Assembly (NCBI GenBank): GCA_000697455.1
Contig: JNET01030904.1
Span: forward strand, 1-11,435
Direction: 5' to 3'
Source of the DNA: Basidiobolus heterosporus B8920
Taxonomy: Eukaryota; Basidiobolomycota; Basidiobolomycetes; Basidiobolales; Basidiobolaceae
DNA: 11,435 nt
Made by a program: the position numbers and the translations under genes. This document shows positions 1 through 8,600 of this stretch, in pieces (within the stretch, counting starts at the first letter, position 1; each line of letters opens with the position of its first letter). The notes beneath the pieces were generated by a model that was not told the origin of the DNA, searched no databases, and worked only from the letters and a program-made list of their open reading frames with translations.

Positions 1-608
1 TAGTCAGTGGAGAATTCTTCTTACGTACACGAAAATGCTATGGCAAGCTATTGAAAGATCTAAAGCCAAGTGCCCTGGGTTTGTACGGATAAATATGAGA
101 TTTCAGACCCCATTCAATAGTTTAACCAAGATTTAGTGAATTTCGTGTTTTCTTTGCGAATCTAAGAAAAATTATCACCGACAAATTTGCCAGTGAGCTT
201 GACAAATCTTTGGTTCGATACACTTGCGTCAGGTATAAGTGATTTATTATGATTTCGATTGATAAGATATACTCAGTTAAAGGCTGAATAGCGGGTTTCT
301 CTTTCTACGACTTTTTTGTCCGGCGGTACTATCACCAAAGCTTTTCAACCTAGTAAAAGGCAAGTTATTTCTCACTACTGAGAAGCTAATTACGCCTTTA
401 ACTTATATCCTTACCATGTAGAACACCCTGATAGTAAGACTCGAAGGACTTTGACTTTGTTAGCTAAATCACTGCAATGCCTCGCTAACCTCGCGGATTT
501 TGGGTCCAAAGAGCCATATATGATACATATGAACGAATTTATTCGGGTATACATTATCGAATATTGCTCTATAAACTGTTAAACTCATTAGCTTATATAT
601 TTAGCAAA
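1..608. other. No gene seen; upstream region of the first gene
   Basis: All frames on both strands are broken by frequent stops and no spliced reading gave a protein-like product. The region probably holds the 5' flank of the gene at 623. A TATAAA lies at 570-575, about 50 nt before the chosen ATG, which is close for a TATA box. AT-rich TATATAT follows at 594-600. The 3' part of an unrelated gene at the left edge cannot be excluded. Confidence 0.5.
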
Positions 609-622
609 ATGCCACTAGTCTT

Positions 623-1054
623 ATGGAGTTTATTGACTATGTTTCGGTAAGTAGAGAATGTTTAGCTGAACAGTTACGCACAGTTCGTGGGCTAACACAA
701 TATCTACTATAGATTAAGCCTATTTCACTCACTCCTCCGCCCAGGATATTGCCGCCGTACCAAAGCGCAGAATCATTCTTTCTACCACCCCAGATTCCGT
801 ATCTTGTGGACATCGATAAGGAACTCTCCAACTTCAGCAATTTTATCGCCCGTCATCGAGAAGACATTCAACTTATGATCAATGAGGGCAGAGTACTTAG
901 CGCTCCGGAAGTCCTCGAAAGATTACTCATGATATGCTGCGATCTCAGTGAGAAGACTAATCTAGTTCAGCACTCTGGTAATGGATTAAGCATTCCAGAG
1001 AGTCTTGAGTGTAGAGCAGAAACACCCTGTTCTAGTGAGATTTCTCAACCATAA
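623..1054 (+). CDS. Small protein of unknown function, two exons, 121 aa
   Basis: Exons 623-646 and 713-1054 join in frame across a 66-nt intron with a GTAAGT donor, a GCTAAC branch site and a CTATAG acceptor. The product starts MEFIDYVS and continues IKPISLTPPPRILPP. A proline-rich N-terminus (about residues 9-40) is followed by a likely helical segment (about 45-95) containing VDIDKELSNF and LERLLMICCDLSEKT. The tail is polar and ends SSEISQP. No signal peptide or membrane segment is visible. I do not recognise the family; the helical core could belong to a small coiled-coil complex subunit, but that is a guess. The ATG at 623 has a weak context (C at -3), and an out-of-frame ATG at 609 lies just upstream in better context, so the start is uncertain. 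AATAAA signals follow about 130 nt after the stop. Confidence 0.6.
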
Positions 1055-1169
1055 ATATCCAATGGTCTTGAGTATGTTTATTTTCTTCCTAGTCATCATA
1101 TTTCCATTTAGTATCAGTAACCATCAGTTGATTAATTGTTGTCTAATATAAGCCACTCTTGATAATTAA

Positions 1170-1193
1170 TTTATTTCTTTGTTAATAAATAAA
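1170..1193. terminator. Convergent polyadenylation hexamers
   Basis: The plus strand carries two overlapping AATAAA hexamers at 1184-1189 and 1188-1193, about 130 nt after the stop at 1054. The minus strand carries AATAAA at 1175-1170, about 70 nt past the stop of the GH16 gene. The 3' ends of the two convergent genes therefore probably overlap or abut. The hexamers are seen directly; their use is inferred. Confidence 0.5.
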
Positions 1194-1243
1194 CAAGGGA
1201 TAAAAATGAGGATATGAATGGATAGGCTTGAATATGAGAACGA

Positions 1244-2267
1244 TTACTCCATGAACTCGCGTTTTCCTCGCAATTCTGGGTGACATTTGATCTCCAAGAA
1301 ATCTACTTTCATGTCCAGTCTTCCATCATCGTTGATATGCCTGTCTTCCCAATTCACTCTACCTCCTGCCCACTCACTAGTTCCGTCCTCATCACTGTCA
1401 CCACCATCCCACACCCTGAAAATTCAGGTAACTAATCAGTATGCGACTCACTGTTTTCCCAATATCATTACACTTACGAGAACTCCACTTTAGCTGGACT
1501 TGCTGGGAATCTGTAGGCTTTTATCTTACTGTCATAAGTTTGGTCCTTCCTCAAAGTGCGTACAACCCGCCCATTAATTAACCAACTAAGGTCAAAGAAC
1601 AGTTAGTGGGAATAGCAAAGTGGAGAAGAAAAGAGGTACAAATACCTAATCTGGTCTGGTTTCCAATCCAAAGTATAGTTAACGAATTGTTTCGAACTAT
1701 CCACGTTAATATTGTGTTCCTTGCTATTGGTGAATATCAGTTCACCCTTGTAGAAGAAGTTACTTAGCAACTCTCTTGGTTTACCACCCAACCATTCCAG
1801 ATCCATTTCATCTTTGTCGTTTGCCATTGTCTATGGACAGGCAATCGTTTAGTTTTATGATTTCTGATAATTTCAAATGTCTATAGCCCGGCCACTTACA
1901 AACATTGCACTCACGATTCCCCTTGTACCAGCAGTTCTCAAACGAGCCGTAACTCTTCCATATTGTAGTGGCTGGGTCATAGTAGCTCTAGCTCCATCGC
2001 CGATATACCCACCAGCTGGATGCCGGTCTCCTTTAACCACTCGAAGCACCAGAAACCCATTTTCTCTGCGTACATCCCCTTCAGTACTCAATGGGATAGT
2101 GCTTCTACCATTAAAATTATCTACTACTTCACGACATATGGCAGCTTCTGAACGAGTGAAAAGAGAGCAGAGAGTAAACGCAACAAGGAACTAAATATTC
2201 AAGAAATCTTTAGTCCATTGAATCTGAACAATGATAGTATTTGATTTACCTTTGTAGTAAAATACAT
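1244..2267 (-). CDS. GH16 Crh-like cell-wall transglycosylase/glycosidase, secreted, 257 aa
   Basis: Five exons (2267-2250, 2190-1900, 1830-1646, 1585-1478, 1415-1244) join in frame; introns are 59, 69, 60 and 62 nt. The start is an 18-nt exon coding MYFTTK, which completes a signal peptide (hydrophobic FLVAFTLCSLF, likely cut near A22/A23). Residues 24-245 form a GH16 jelly-roll: QYGRVTARLRTA, GIVSAMF, then the catalytic motif DEMDLEW at 110-116 with E111 as probable nucleophile, D113 as helper and E115 as acid/base. SNFFYKG, NYTLDW, a WLINGRVVRTL strand and the SVWDGG...EWAGG block (201-219) follow, as in fungal Crh enzymes that join chitin to beta-glucan in the wall. No chitin-binding module and no GPI tail are present; the protein ends REFME, so it should be released or non-covalently held. 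C25 and C245 are the only cysteines in the mature chain and could pair. Activity on chitin or glucan is inferred from the family. Confidence 0.9.
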
Positions 2268-2347
2268 TGAATCTTTCTATTCTGTTAAAGAAGGTATACT
2301 GAATCTCTAGTAAGGAATACTTGGAACGAGTTCGACTGAACCATACC

Positions 2348-2353
2348 TTTATA
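2348..2353 (-). promoter_or_regulatory. TATA box of the GH16 gene
   Basis: The minus strand reads TGTATAAAGG here, about 80 nt upstream of the ATG at 2267. Spacing fits a fungal core promoter with a short 5' leader. Assignment is by position only. Confidence 0.45.
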
Positions 2354-2617
2354 CATGTTCAATCATTACCCTTTAGTTGAAGACGAAAGTAGGGGTGAAT
2401 AAAGTTTTCAAAATTTCCGTATTCTCGGGAGATTCTCCAAAGAAGTAGTGAGCATAAGCCAAGCATGATATCAAAATCTTTTAGAGCCAGTACTAACGAG
2501 AAATCTGCATCTACTGTAGATTTTAGGATGCTGCTGCCTCACCGTTGTGGCGTAATTGATATTGATGGTGTCTACTAACTCCATGCATAACATGTGTTCC
2601 ATTGTTATGAAGGGGCA

Positions 2618-2623
2618 TTTATT
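2618..2623 (-). terminator. Polyadenylation hexamer of the PAS gene
   Basis: The minus strand reads AATAAA about 130 nt past the TAG at 2754. This supports the PAS reading frame really ending at 2754 rather than being spliced on into the open frame below it. Confidence 0.4.
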
Positions 2624-2753
2624 AACGTACCAAGATTTCCGAATCTCTCTAGAACATGGTTCTAATCTTCTGGAATGATTCATTTGATGGAAAAGGGAGG
2701 CTAAAGGGGCTATTCTATCAACAGTTACTATGTACAAGACGCATCAGCAAACT

Positions 2754-3725
2754 CTATGATGTTCCGGCCAAAATAGAATTCCATGCAGCAACCAGATTTA
2801 TCAAATATCCTGTGGCTTCCCTACTACAGTTGGTCCGATTGTTTGATGGCGATTTCTTAGGATGATGTGAGCCAGTTTCTACCAAACGGTTCCAGCTCTT
2901 GACGCTCAAGCCATGCCTATACCAGTAATCATGAATACATCCCAAGTAATTTCGATAAATATTTGCGAACAATCCCCATTGGTTCATGTAACCATCCAGA
3001 TCATCACAAAGACCTGTCTTGTGAACGCAGTTGGATCTTTCTGATGCAGGCTTTAACGATAGTTGCTTGATTAAACATATGGGTGTTCTTTCGGAAAGTA
3101 TGGCATGCACTTCAACTGGCTCATACATCATCTCGCCAGATTCATCTACTTCGGTCTGCCACCGAACGATAAAGTTGAAATCCATGGATTTTAGCATAGC
3201 ACTCAAACCATTGCAGAGGATCTTCAAGTCTTCTGGGTGAACAAACTTCATCAAAGGTTTATCTACCAACTGACTTATATTCAATCCCATAAACGCGGTA
3301 GGAAACACATGCTCCACTACACCAAACTGGGAGATACTCAGGGCATTTCCCTCATAGGTATGAGTCTGGCTGGGAGAGGAAGTGAGAAGTTTCTGATGTG
3401 TGATATCACGTAAATTCCAGTGTTGTTGTTGTTGGTGGTGACATTCGTGAACACAAGCATTCAACCAAACCGGTCTACCTAAGGGGCTTTTAATCTTCAA
3501 CAATAGGAAATCATTAGTTTCAGTTAAATATTCCACGATCTCAAAGATCTCTCGAGTCTGTAACCGGATCACCTCAGATCTTTTTTTATATCCAAACAAC
3601 TTCAACGCCTCTTCCGTGACTTGAGTAATACGCAAGCGCTCCCCTTCTACCTTGACCCAGATTGATCCCGATCCGCGTAGTGAACAGTAACTTGGCGTAT
3701 GACTTGCCAGATGACGTGGGGGCAT
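2754..3725 (-). CDS. Protein with two PAS domains, 323 aa, 5' end uncertain
   Basis: One open frame from ATG at 3725 to TAG at 2754. Residues about 20-112 look like a PAS domain: SIWVKVEGERLRITQV, a helix with EALKLFGYKKRSEV, strands LLLKIKSP and PVWLNACVH, and a PAC-like end LRDITHQKLL. A histidine/glutamine patch (HHQQQQH) lies inside it. Residues about 128-222 form a second PAS: LNISQLVDKPLMKFVHPEDL, FNFIVRWQTEVDESG and VEVHAILSERTPICLIK. The last 100 residues are not recognised. PAS pairs of this kind occur in fungal white-collar-like and other sensory or regulatory proteins, but no LOV flavin motif (NCRFLQ type), GATA finger or kinase domain is visible, so the ligand and role are unknown. 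The frame stays open 5' of the ATG back to a good acceptor (CTATTTCAG) near 3753, so the true N-terminus may lie in unresolved upstream exons. Confidence 0.7.
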   Translation of the reverse strand: MPPRHLASHTPSYCSLRGSGSIWVKVEGERLRITQVTEEALKLFGYKKRSEVIRLQTREIFEIVEYLTETNDFLLLKIKSPLGRPVWLNACVHECHHQQQQHWNLRDITHQKLLTSSPSQTHTYEGNALSISQFGVVEHVFPTAFMGLNISQLVDKPLMKFVHPEDLKILCNGLSAMLKSMDFNFIVRWQTEVDESGEMMYEPVEVHAILSERTPICLIKQLSLKPASERSNCVHKTGLCDDLDGYMNQWGLFANIYRNYLGCIHDYWYRHGLSVKSWNRLVETGSHHPKKSPSNNRTNCSREATGYLINLVAAWNSILAGTS

Positions 3726-4205
3726 AGAGGATGCTGAAGGTAACGTTAGGCACTGAAATAGCGACTAGTAAAAACGACCACTAGGAATTCGATGGATACG
3801 GGCTGAATCCGTTGTGTTGCGTGGAAGCAAGTCAATGATGACAGATAGAATAGTGGTATGAGTAAAGCGTTGATCCTCAGCAATCAGGACCATTTATATG
3901 ATTTGAAGATAGTTCAGGGGAAATTGAATTACCAATCATTCTAAAGGTTAATGTATACTCAGCCAATAGAGGAAAAGTACATGAATTGAGTTGACACAGT
4001 GAAGGTAATATTGGCATTGGCTAATATTCCATACACTTCGACATTAGCTACGAATACAGGAACGCTGAGGGACGTTGAATGATCGCCATAGAGCCATCAT
4101 TGCAGGTACTTCTTCCTTGATTGGCAATATCTCTATTGGGCGATGTAAATAAGCTTCCCCAGAGAAATATTCATTGGCCTCTGGGCAACATCACATGAGT
4201 AAATG

Positions 4206-4224
4206 ATGTTACGCCATGTAACAT
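4206..4224. repeat. 19-bp inverted repeat, ATGTTAC-5-GTAACAT
   Basis: Perfect 7-bp arms are separated by GCCAT. GATGTTAC, which includes the left arm, recurs in direct orientation at 4271-4278. The symmetry fits a binding site for a dimeric regulator of one of the flanking divergent genes, but no specific factor is proposed. Confidence 0.6.
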
Positions 4225-4558
4225 AATACATGTCTATCCCTCACGTAATACGATCAGAGTGAAACTCAAAGATGTTACAGTAGCGGGGCTCAGTGATAGG
4301 TCTAACATCCTGCTAAGCATTCACTCAAACTGGTAGACTCCCGAATTTAAGAAACTGTCTGAGAAACTGGCATTCATGGCATGCATACAGAAACCTACTA
4401 ATCTGATACTTGGACAAACAGCACAACTCACCTGAGTCTTAGTTGCAGCAAATGATCTCAGGACTAGCATGTGATAGCTGTCATCGAACGGCCGATTCTC
4501 ATGTGACGGAGAAATTGTATATTACAGTGTATGTTGCTCATGAGAGGTGGTAGGGGAT

Positions 4559-4591
4559 GTGTGTAGTTGTATGTGTGTAGTTGTATGTGTG
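4559..4591. repeat. 14-bp tandem repeat, two copies plus a part
   Basis: The unit GTGTGTAGTTGTAT occurs at 4559-4572 and 4573-4586 and is followed by GTGTG. It is a simple-sequence type repeat in non-coding DNA. Confidence 0.85.
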
Positions 4592-4713
4592 CCTAATATG
4601 TAGCTCCCACAGTGCTTCAATCTATGGAACTGACTTGGCATTAGCTTGAAAATTTGAGAAATTGAGCCATTCTTTATTCCCCGGTTTGATGAAAATTTGG
4701 ATTTGAATGATTA

Positions 4714-4719
4714 TTTATA
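4714..4719 (-). promoter_or_regulatory. Possible TATA box, minus strand
   Basis: The minus strand reads GATATAAATAA here. If used, its transcript would begin almost 1 kb before the PAS start at 3725, so the PAS gene may have a long leader or further 5' exons. Confidence 0.3.
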
Positions 4720-4758
4720 TCATCAGCTCGTGACTTTGGATAAGAAATGACGGGCAAT

Positions 4759-4766
4759 ATATAAAG
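4759..4766 (+). promoter_or_regulatory. TATA box of the YW-motif gene
   Basis: TATATAAA lies about 100 nt upstream of the ATG at 4867, a fitting distance for a core promoter with a short leader. Confidence 0.5.
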
Positions 4767-4866
4767 TCACAGTTGGAGTCTTCTCCTCATAGCACCTATT
4801 ATATTTTCACCGAACTTGTCAGTATTGTATATAGCTTTCTGACGACTTTACTTCATAAACCGTGAT

Positions 4867-5500
4867 ATGGCTTATTCTGCTCAATACATCATCAGAGACC
4901 CATCGACATCTTGGAAAATCTCCGACCAGAAAAATAACCAGGTAGGTGCTCTCATTCTTTACCTGTAGACATTTGACTTGAGTCTCTAACCAGTGTTGAA
5001 TTTAGGTAGACTCAATGAGCAACTCATTAGGCAGCTGCTTCACCGATGACCATACTGACGAGAGTGACGACGAATATTGGGGAAGATACGACCAAGGCCA
5101 GATTCAAACCCCAATAAATCTACGGAACGATGAAGAATCCTCAGAGGATCGTGACTACTGGGCTCAATACGATGGCGTTGGTACAGAAACGCCGTCGTTA
5201 CATGAAGAATACTCTGAACAATCAACAACAAGCATCACAGCCCCCCGCAGAGCACAGGATGAATCTCTTTCGAAAATGAACCATGCCTCAATGACTACTC
5301 ATACAGCCGCTGATCTAGCTTCGGTTGATATGGCATCTGTGTTGACAAAAAAACTGACTGGTGTTCTGATTGAAGAAAAAAAGAAGGAAATCATCCGAAA
5401 ACTTCGGGAAACCAGGGAAGCAGCCAAAGAAGCAGGATTTTCAGATCAAGAATACCAAGTGTTCGTATTGGAATGTATGAAGGAACATCCTTCTCTGTAA
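4867..5500 (+). CDS. Uncharacterised acidic protein with duplicated YW motif, 189 aa
   Basis: Exons 4867-4941 and 5006-5500 join in frame across a 64-nt intron (GTAGGT donor, CTAAC branch, TTTAG acceptor). The first exon codes MAYSAQYIIRDPSTSW. Residues 39-88 are acidic and contain an internal duplication: DEYWGRYD at 47-54 and RDYWAQYD at 74-81, each followed six residues on by TP. A Ser/Thr-rich disordered stretch follows (about 89-125). The C-terminal 60 residues are helical, with a basic patch EEKKKEIIRKLRETREAAKEAG and the end DQEYQVFVLECMKEHPSL. No membrane segment or catalytic motif is seen. Proteins with DYW.QYD-like acidic motifs are, as far as I recall, scattered in fungi without assigned function; I do not name a family. 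The layout (acidic short motifs plus a helical tail) suggests a binding or adaptor protein, which is inference. Confidence 0.75.
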
Positions 5501-5559
5501 ATAAACAATCCCAGGAAATTCAACGAATAACGAATATTTGCAATCTATTTGAATTTATT
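5500..5559. terminator. Convergent polyadenylation hexamers
   Basis: AATAAA at 5500-5505 on the plus strand shares its first base with the stop codon of the gene ending at 5500. On the minus strand AATAAA lies at 5559-5554, about 40 nt past the stop of the sterol glucosyltransferase gene. Only 100 bp separate the two stop codons, so the 3' UTRs probably overlap. A hexamer at the very stop codon may be too early to be the real signal for the plus-strand gene. Confidence 0.4.
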
Positions 5560-5600
5560 TGATATTTGTTCATGCATATAACACAAGACATCAGATTATG

Positions 5601-8600
5601 CTAACATTGAGCATAATCTTCTTCATCTGAGCTGGCCTCAAAGTTTAAAGTAGGCGGTGACTTCGAGGCCTCGTCTTCCAACTTAGGCACACGATGCCTA
5701 GCAAGCTCGTAGTCACGAAATATATAGTTGATGGCGTTTTCAACTCCATCCTCCGCCCTAATTCTTGTTCCGATTAACTGGGATCGTTTGATCATTTTTG
5801 TATCAGTCGTGATGGTTAGCAACGCCTCGGCGATTCTTTCAACAGTGAATTTTTTAAGCCATAAGCCAATTCCAAGTTCTTGCACACGATTCCCCCAAAA
5901 GAATTGATCTCCAAAGAATGGCTTGACCACTGTAGGAATGCCGGCTCGAATCCCAGCGGATGTAGTCCCCGCTCCGCCATGATGCATCACACCCGCCATT
6001 TTGGGGAATAGCCAGTCGTGAGGCGCCGAGTCAAGTGAGTAGATAAAGTCCGGAAACTCCGTTTTCTCTGTGGGAACTTTTCCCTCTTTCTGAAGTCTGG
6101 ATGACCATCCTTTAGAAACAATTGCTCGAACACCAGCCTTGCGAATTCCCTCGATAATCACGCGGGTCATCTGATCTGGATCTTGAACGACAATTGAGCC
6201 AAATCCAATATACACAGGTTTAGGTTCGATCTTCAAAAAGTCAAGCAATGACTGGGGTGGTTCCCAACTTTGATCCGGATTATCCAAAAACCAGTAACCA
6301 CAGAGATGAATCCAATCTGGCCAGTCTGGCACAGGTGGAACCACTTCACTACTAAAGCAATACAAGAACGGGGTTCTATCAATAGCCAACTTTTCTGGGG
6401 TAGTGGGTGGTAAGTTCAAGTGGGATTTCCGCCATCGGTTGATTTGCCAGCTAGTTGCCTTCCAGAAAACCTGGTCGAGAAATACGTAAGTCATGTAATT
6501 ATAGCCCCCTCCTATGTGATGATCAGGAACTGCAAATGGATGAGGATAACTTCGGGTCCTGGTCCAGGGCATCGTAAAACATGAATAAAAAGGAATATCC
6601 AACTTCTCGGCAATATGTACACCAGCCATAGCACTGGGTGACTCGATTAGCATGTCAGTTCCTTGGCAAGCTTTCCAGGCTGTTACTAAAAGCTCGTCTA
6701 GCCAACCTCGGAATTTTGATACACCTTCTTTGAAAAAGGCGATACTAAACATCCCGTTATCCACACATAAGCGAATTAGCTCTGCTGGATCACCTGCCAC
6801 TTCCCGAAACTCAATTCCATGGCTTTCTATCCATGATTTATATTCACCATGTGTTGCAATACGGCAACGATGGTTATGTTTCATGAGGCCCTTACATAAG
6901 GCAATGTAAGGCTGTACATCCCCTCGGGTACCGATCGTTAAGCAAGTGATGTGAAGCGACTTGGGTTCATGTACAACAGGTTTCGTCTCGAATATAGGGT
7001 AAGAAAGTGATGGGACAGTATTGATAGTATCTCTTGGCATCTCTGGTGTCTGCTCATAAATCATGGACTGTTTTCGTATGTTTCCCGGCCTAGTTTTGCT
7101 CCGCTTCAAAATAGAAGAGATCAAGTCGAAGAATTCATCGCGTACATCTTCAATTGTAAACGCGAGTACTATATCAATTTGGCTGATAGTCAACAGGTGT
7201 ACACCATAAGAAAATATCATGCTTCCTGGACGCTTTCGGATTTCATGAACATCGTCGAATGGAACGAGGACTTTAGTATGATTTCCGATGACTTTGGACT
7301 TGTAGAACACGTGATGGTCAGATACGTAGATTTTCCCTCGAACTGGCAACCTACGTAGCAACGCGCCAGTGAAACCTAAGAGATTGTCTCGTTAGTTGAT
7401 AAGCAATATTCTCGGCGATAAATTGAGACTTACTCTTGAGCAGTTTTTCGGTGGGTGGTAGCGCAAAAAGTTTTCGAAGTTCATGCTCCTTTTGTTTGGG
7501 TGAACGATGCTTCCTTGTGAATGTGGGGATCGGAGGAATCCACCAATGGCCCTTTTCGTGATCTTCTTCGAAGGCATCATGCTGGTGAAATCGGAACTCG
7601 AATGAGTCCGGTCTTGCGCTTTCCCTATTAGTGTTGCTGTCTGTGAAATGAATCTTGTTAAAGATTGATGCAATCTCCGAAACCCCTTTCGATAAAAGCG
7701 AGGATTTTTCTTGATTTGAAGTTGAGCCTGTTGAGCTATGATGAAGGCGATCTAGATCAGGTAGATGTTCGAGGATCTGCTCGCATACCTGTCTAGTGTC
7801 ATGAAAATACGTGAAATAGTACTGAGAGGATTAGATTGGCGTTGGCAAGTGAGATGAGTATCTTTGTAATGATTGAACTACTGTTACCTCATCTATAGTG
7901 ACAGCGCTTTCGTCCTGAAAACATCGGATACAAAGGGAATCATGCTGATCAAAACTACTCGTCACTTCAACGTCGACTATGTGCTCGAAGGCAATGGCCA
8001 ACTAAAAAGTCTGTTAATATGGCCTCGTATCTGTACTGGATGCATAGTACTTACTTTTATACTGTCACCATTGCGTAAAACATACACAACGTCCACTATA
8101 TCCTTTCCCCTATTAGTGACAAGAGTAAATAAAAGTTCCAGACTGTACAGACAATAGCTTGTCGACTAATATGTACCACTCTTTTATTGCTATTGAGGTA
8201 TCCGCCTGAAGAGTGATACTTTTCTCGGGTGTCACGATGTGAATTGTGTTTTTTCCGTTATCTTCCTCTAAGCTGACCACATATCTCAGATCAATCACAT
8301 CCAAAGGGTAATATATATCGGTTGCGTTTGCGTAATAGCTTAAAACCTCGTCTCTGAGTACAAACCAATATGTACTGAACAATCGGCTACTGCCAGTCTT
8401 CATATGTAAAAACCCTGAACGTTCGGTATTTGACTAGACGAAATACCCACATTAATAACCACACCACACCAGATCCAACAAACACAAAGGCTACTATACC
8501 AGCTTTTCTCGATTCGTTGAAGCAAAGAAACAAACATGATGGTTAGTAAGATACATGTATCCTTTCAGCAGAGTACAGCTTATAAGGGAGCAAGAAAACT

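Larger units (their letters stand above)
2268..2753. other. Intergenic: GH16 promoter and PAS-gene 3' flank
   Basis: This 486-bp stretch separates the start of the GH16 gene from the stop of the PAS gene, both on the minus strand. An 88-codon minus-strand open frame at 2737-2471 has no recognisable domain and is disregarded. The TATA box and polyadenylation signal inside it are listed separately. Confidence 0.5.
3726..4866. other. 1.1 kb without a confident gene, between divergent genes
   Basis: It separates the minus-strand PAS gene from the plus-strand gene at 4867. TATA boxes point outward at both strands near 4714 and 4759, which suggests a shared promoter around 4720-4760 and a long minus-strand leader or 5' exons from about 4690 to 3726. 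Several minus-strand stretches look weakly protein-like (about 4096-3959 and 4500-4433) and possible splice sites are present, but I could not join them into one consistent frame. Repeats are listed separately. Confidence 0.5.

Noticed and set aside
1287-1493. 68-codon plus-strand open frame rich in Ser/Pro/Leu
   Set aside because: Antisense to GH16 exons 4-5 and the intron between them.
1877-2194. 105-codon plus-strand open frame
   Set aside because: Antisense shadow of GH16 exon 2, whose minus-strand product matches the family.
2471-2737. 88-codon minus-strand open frame just past the PAS gene
   Set aside because: No domain-like features; it contains the probable polyadenylation signal of the PAS gene, and no good splice pair joins it to the PAS frame.
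2754-3725. PAS protein as a blue-light (LOV) white-collar photoreceptor
   Set aside because: No NCRFLQ-type flavin motif and no GATA zinc finger are visible, so only a general PAS call is justified.
7873-8157. 94-codon plus-strand open frame
   Set aside because: Antisense to introns and exons of the sterol glucosyltransferase gene (GRAM part).
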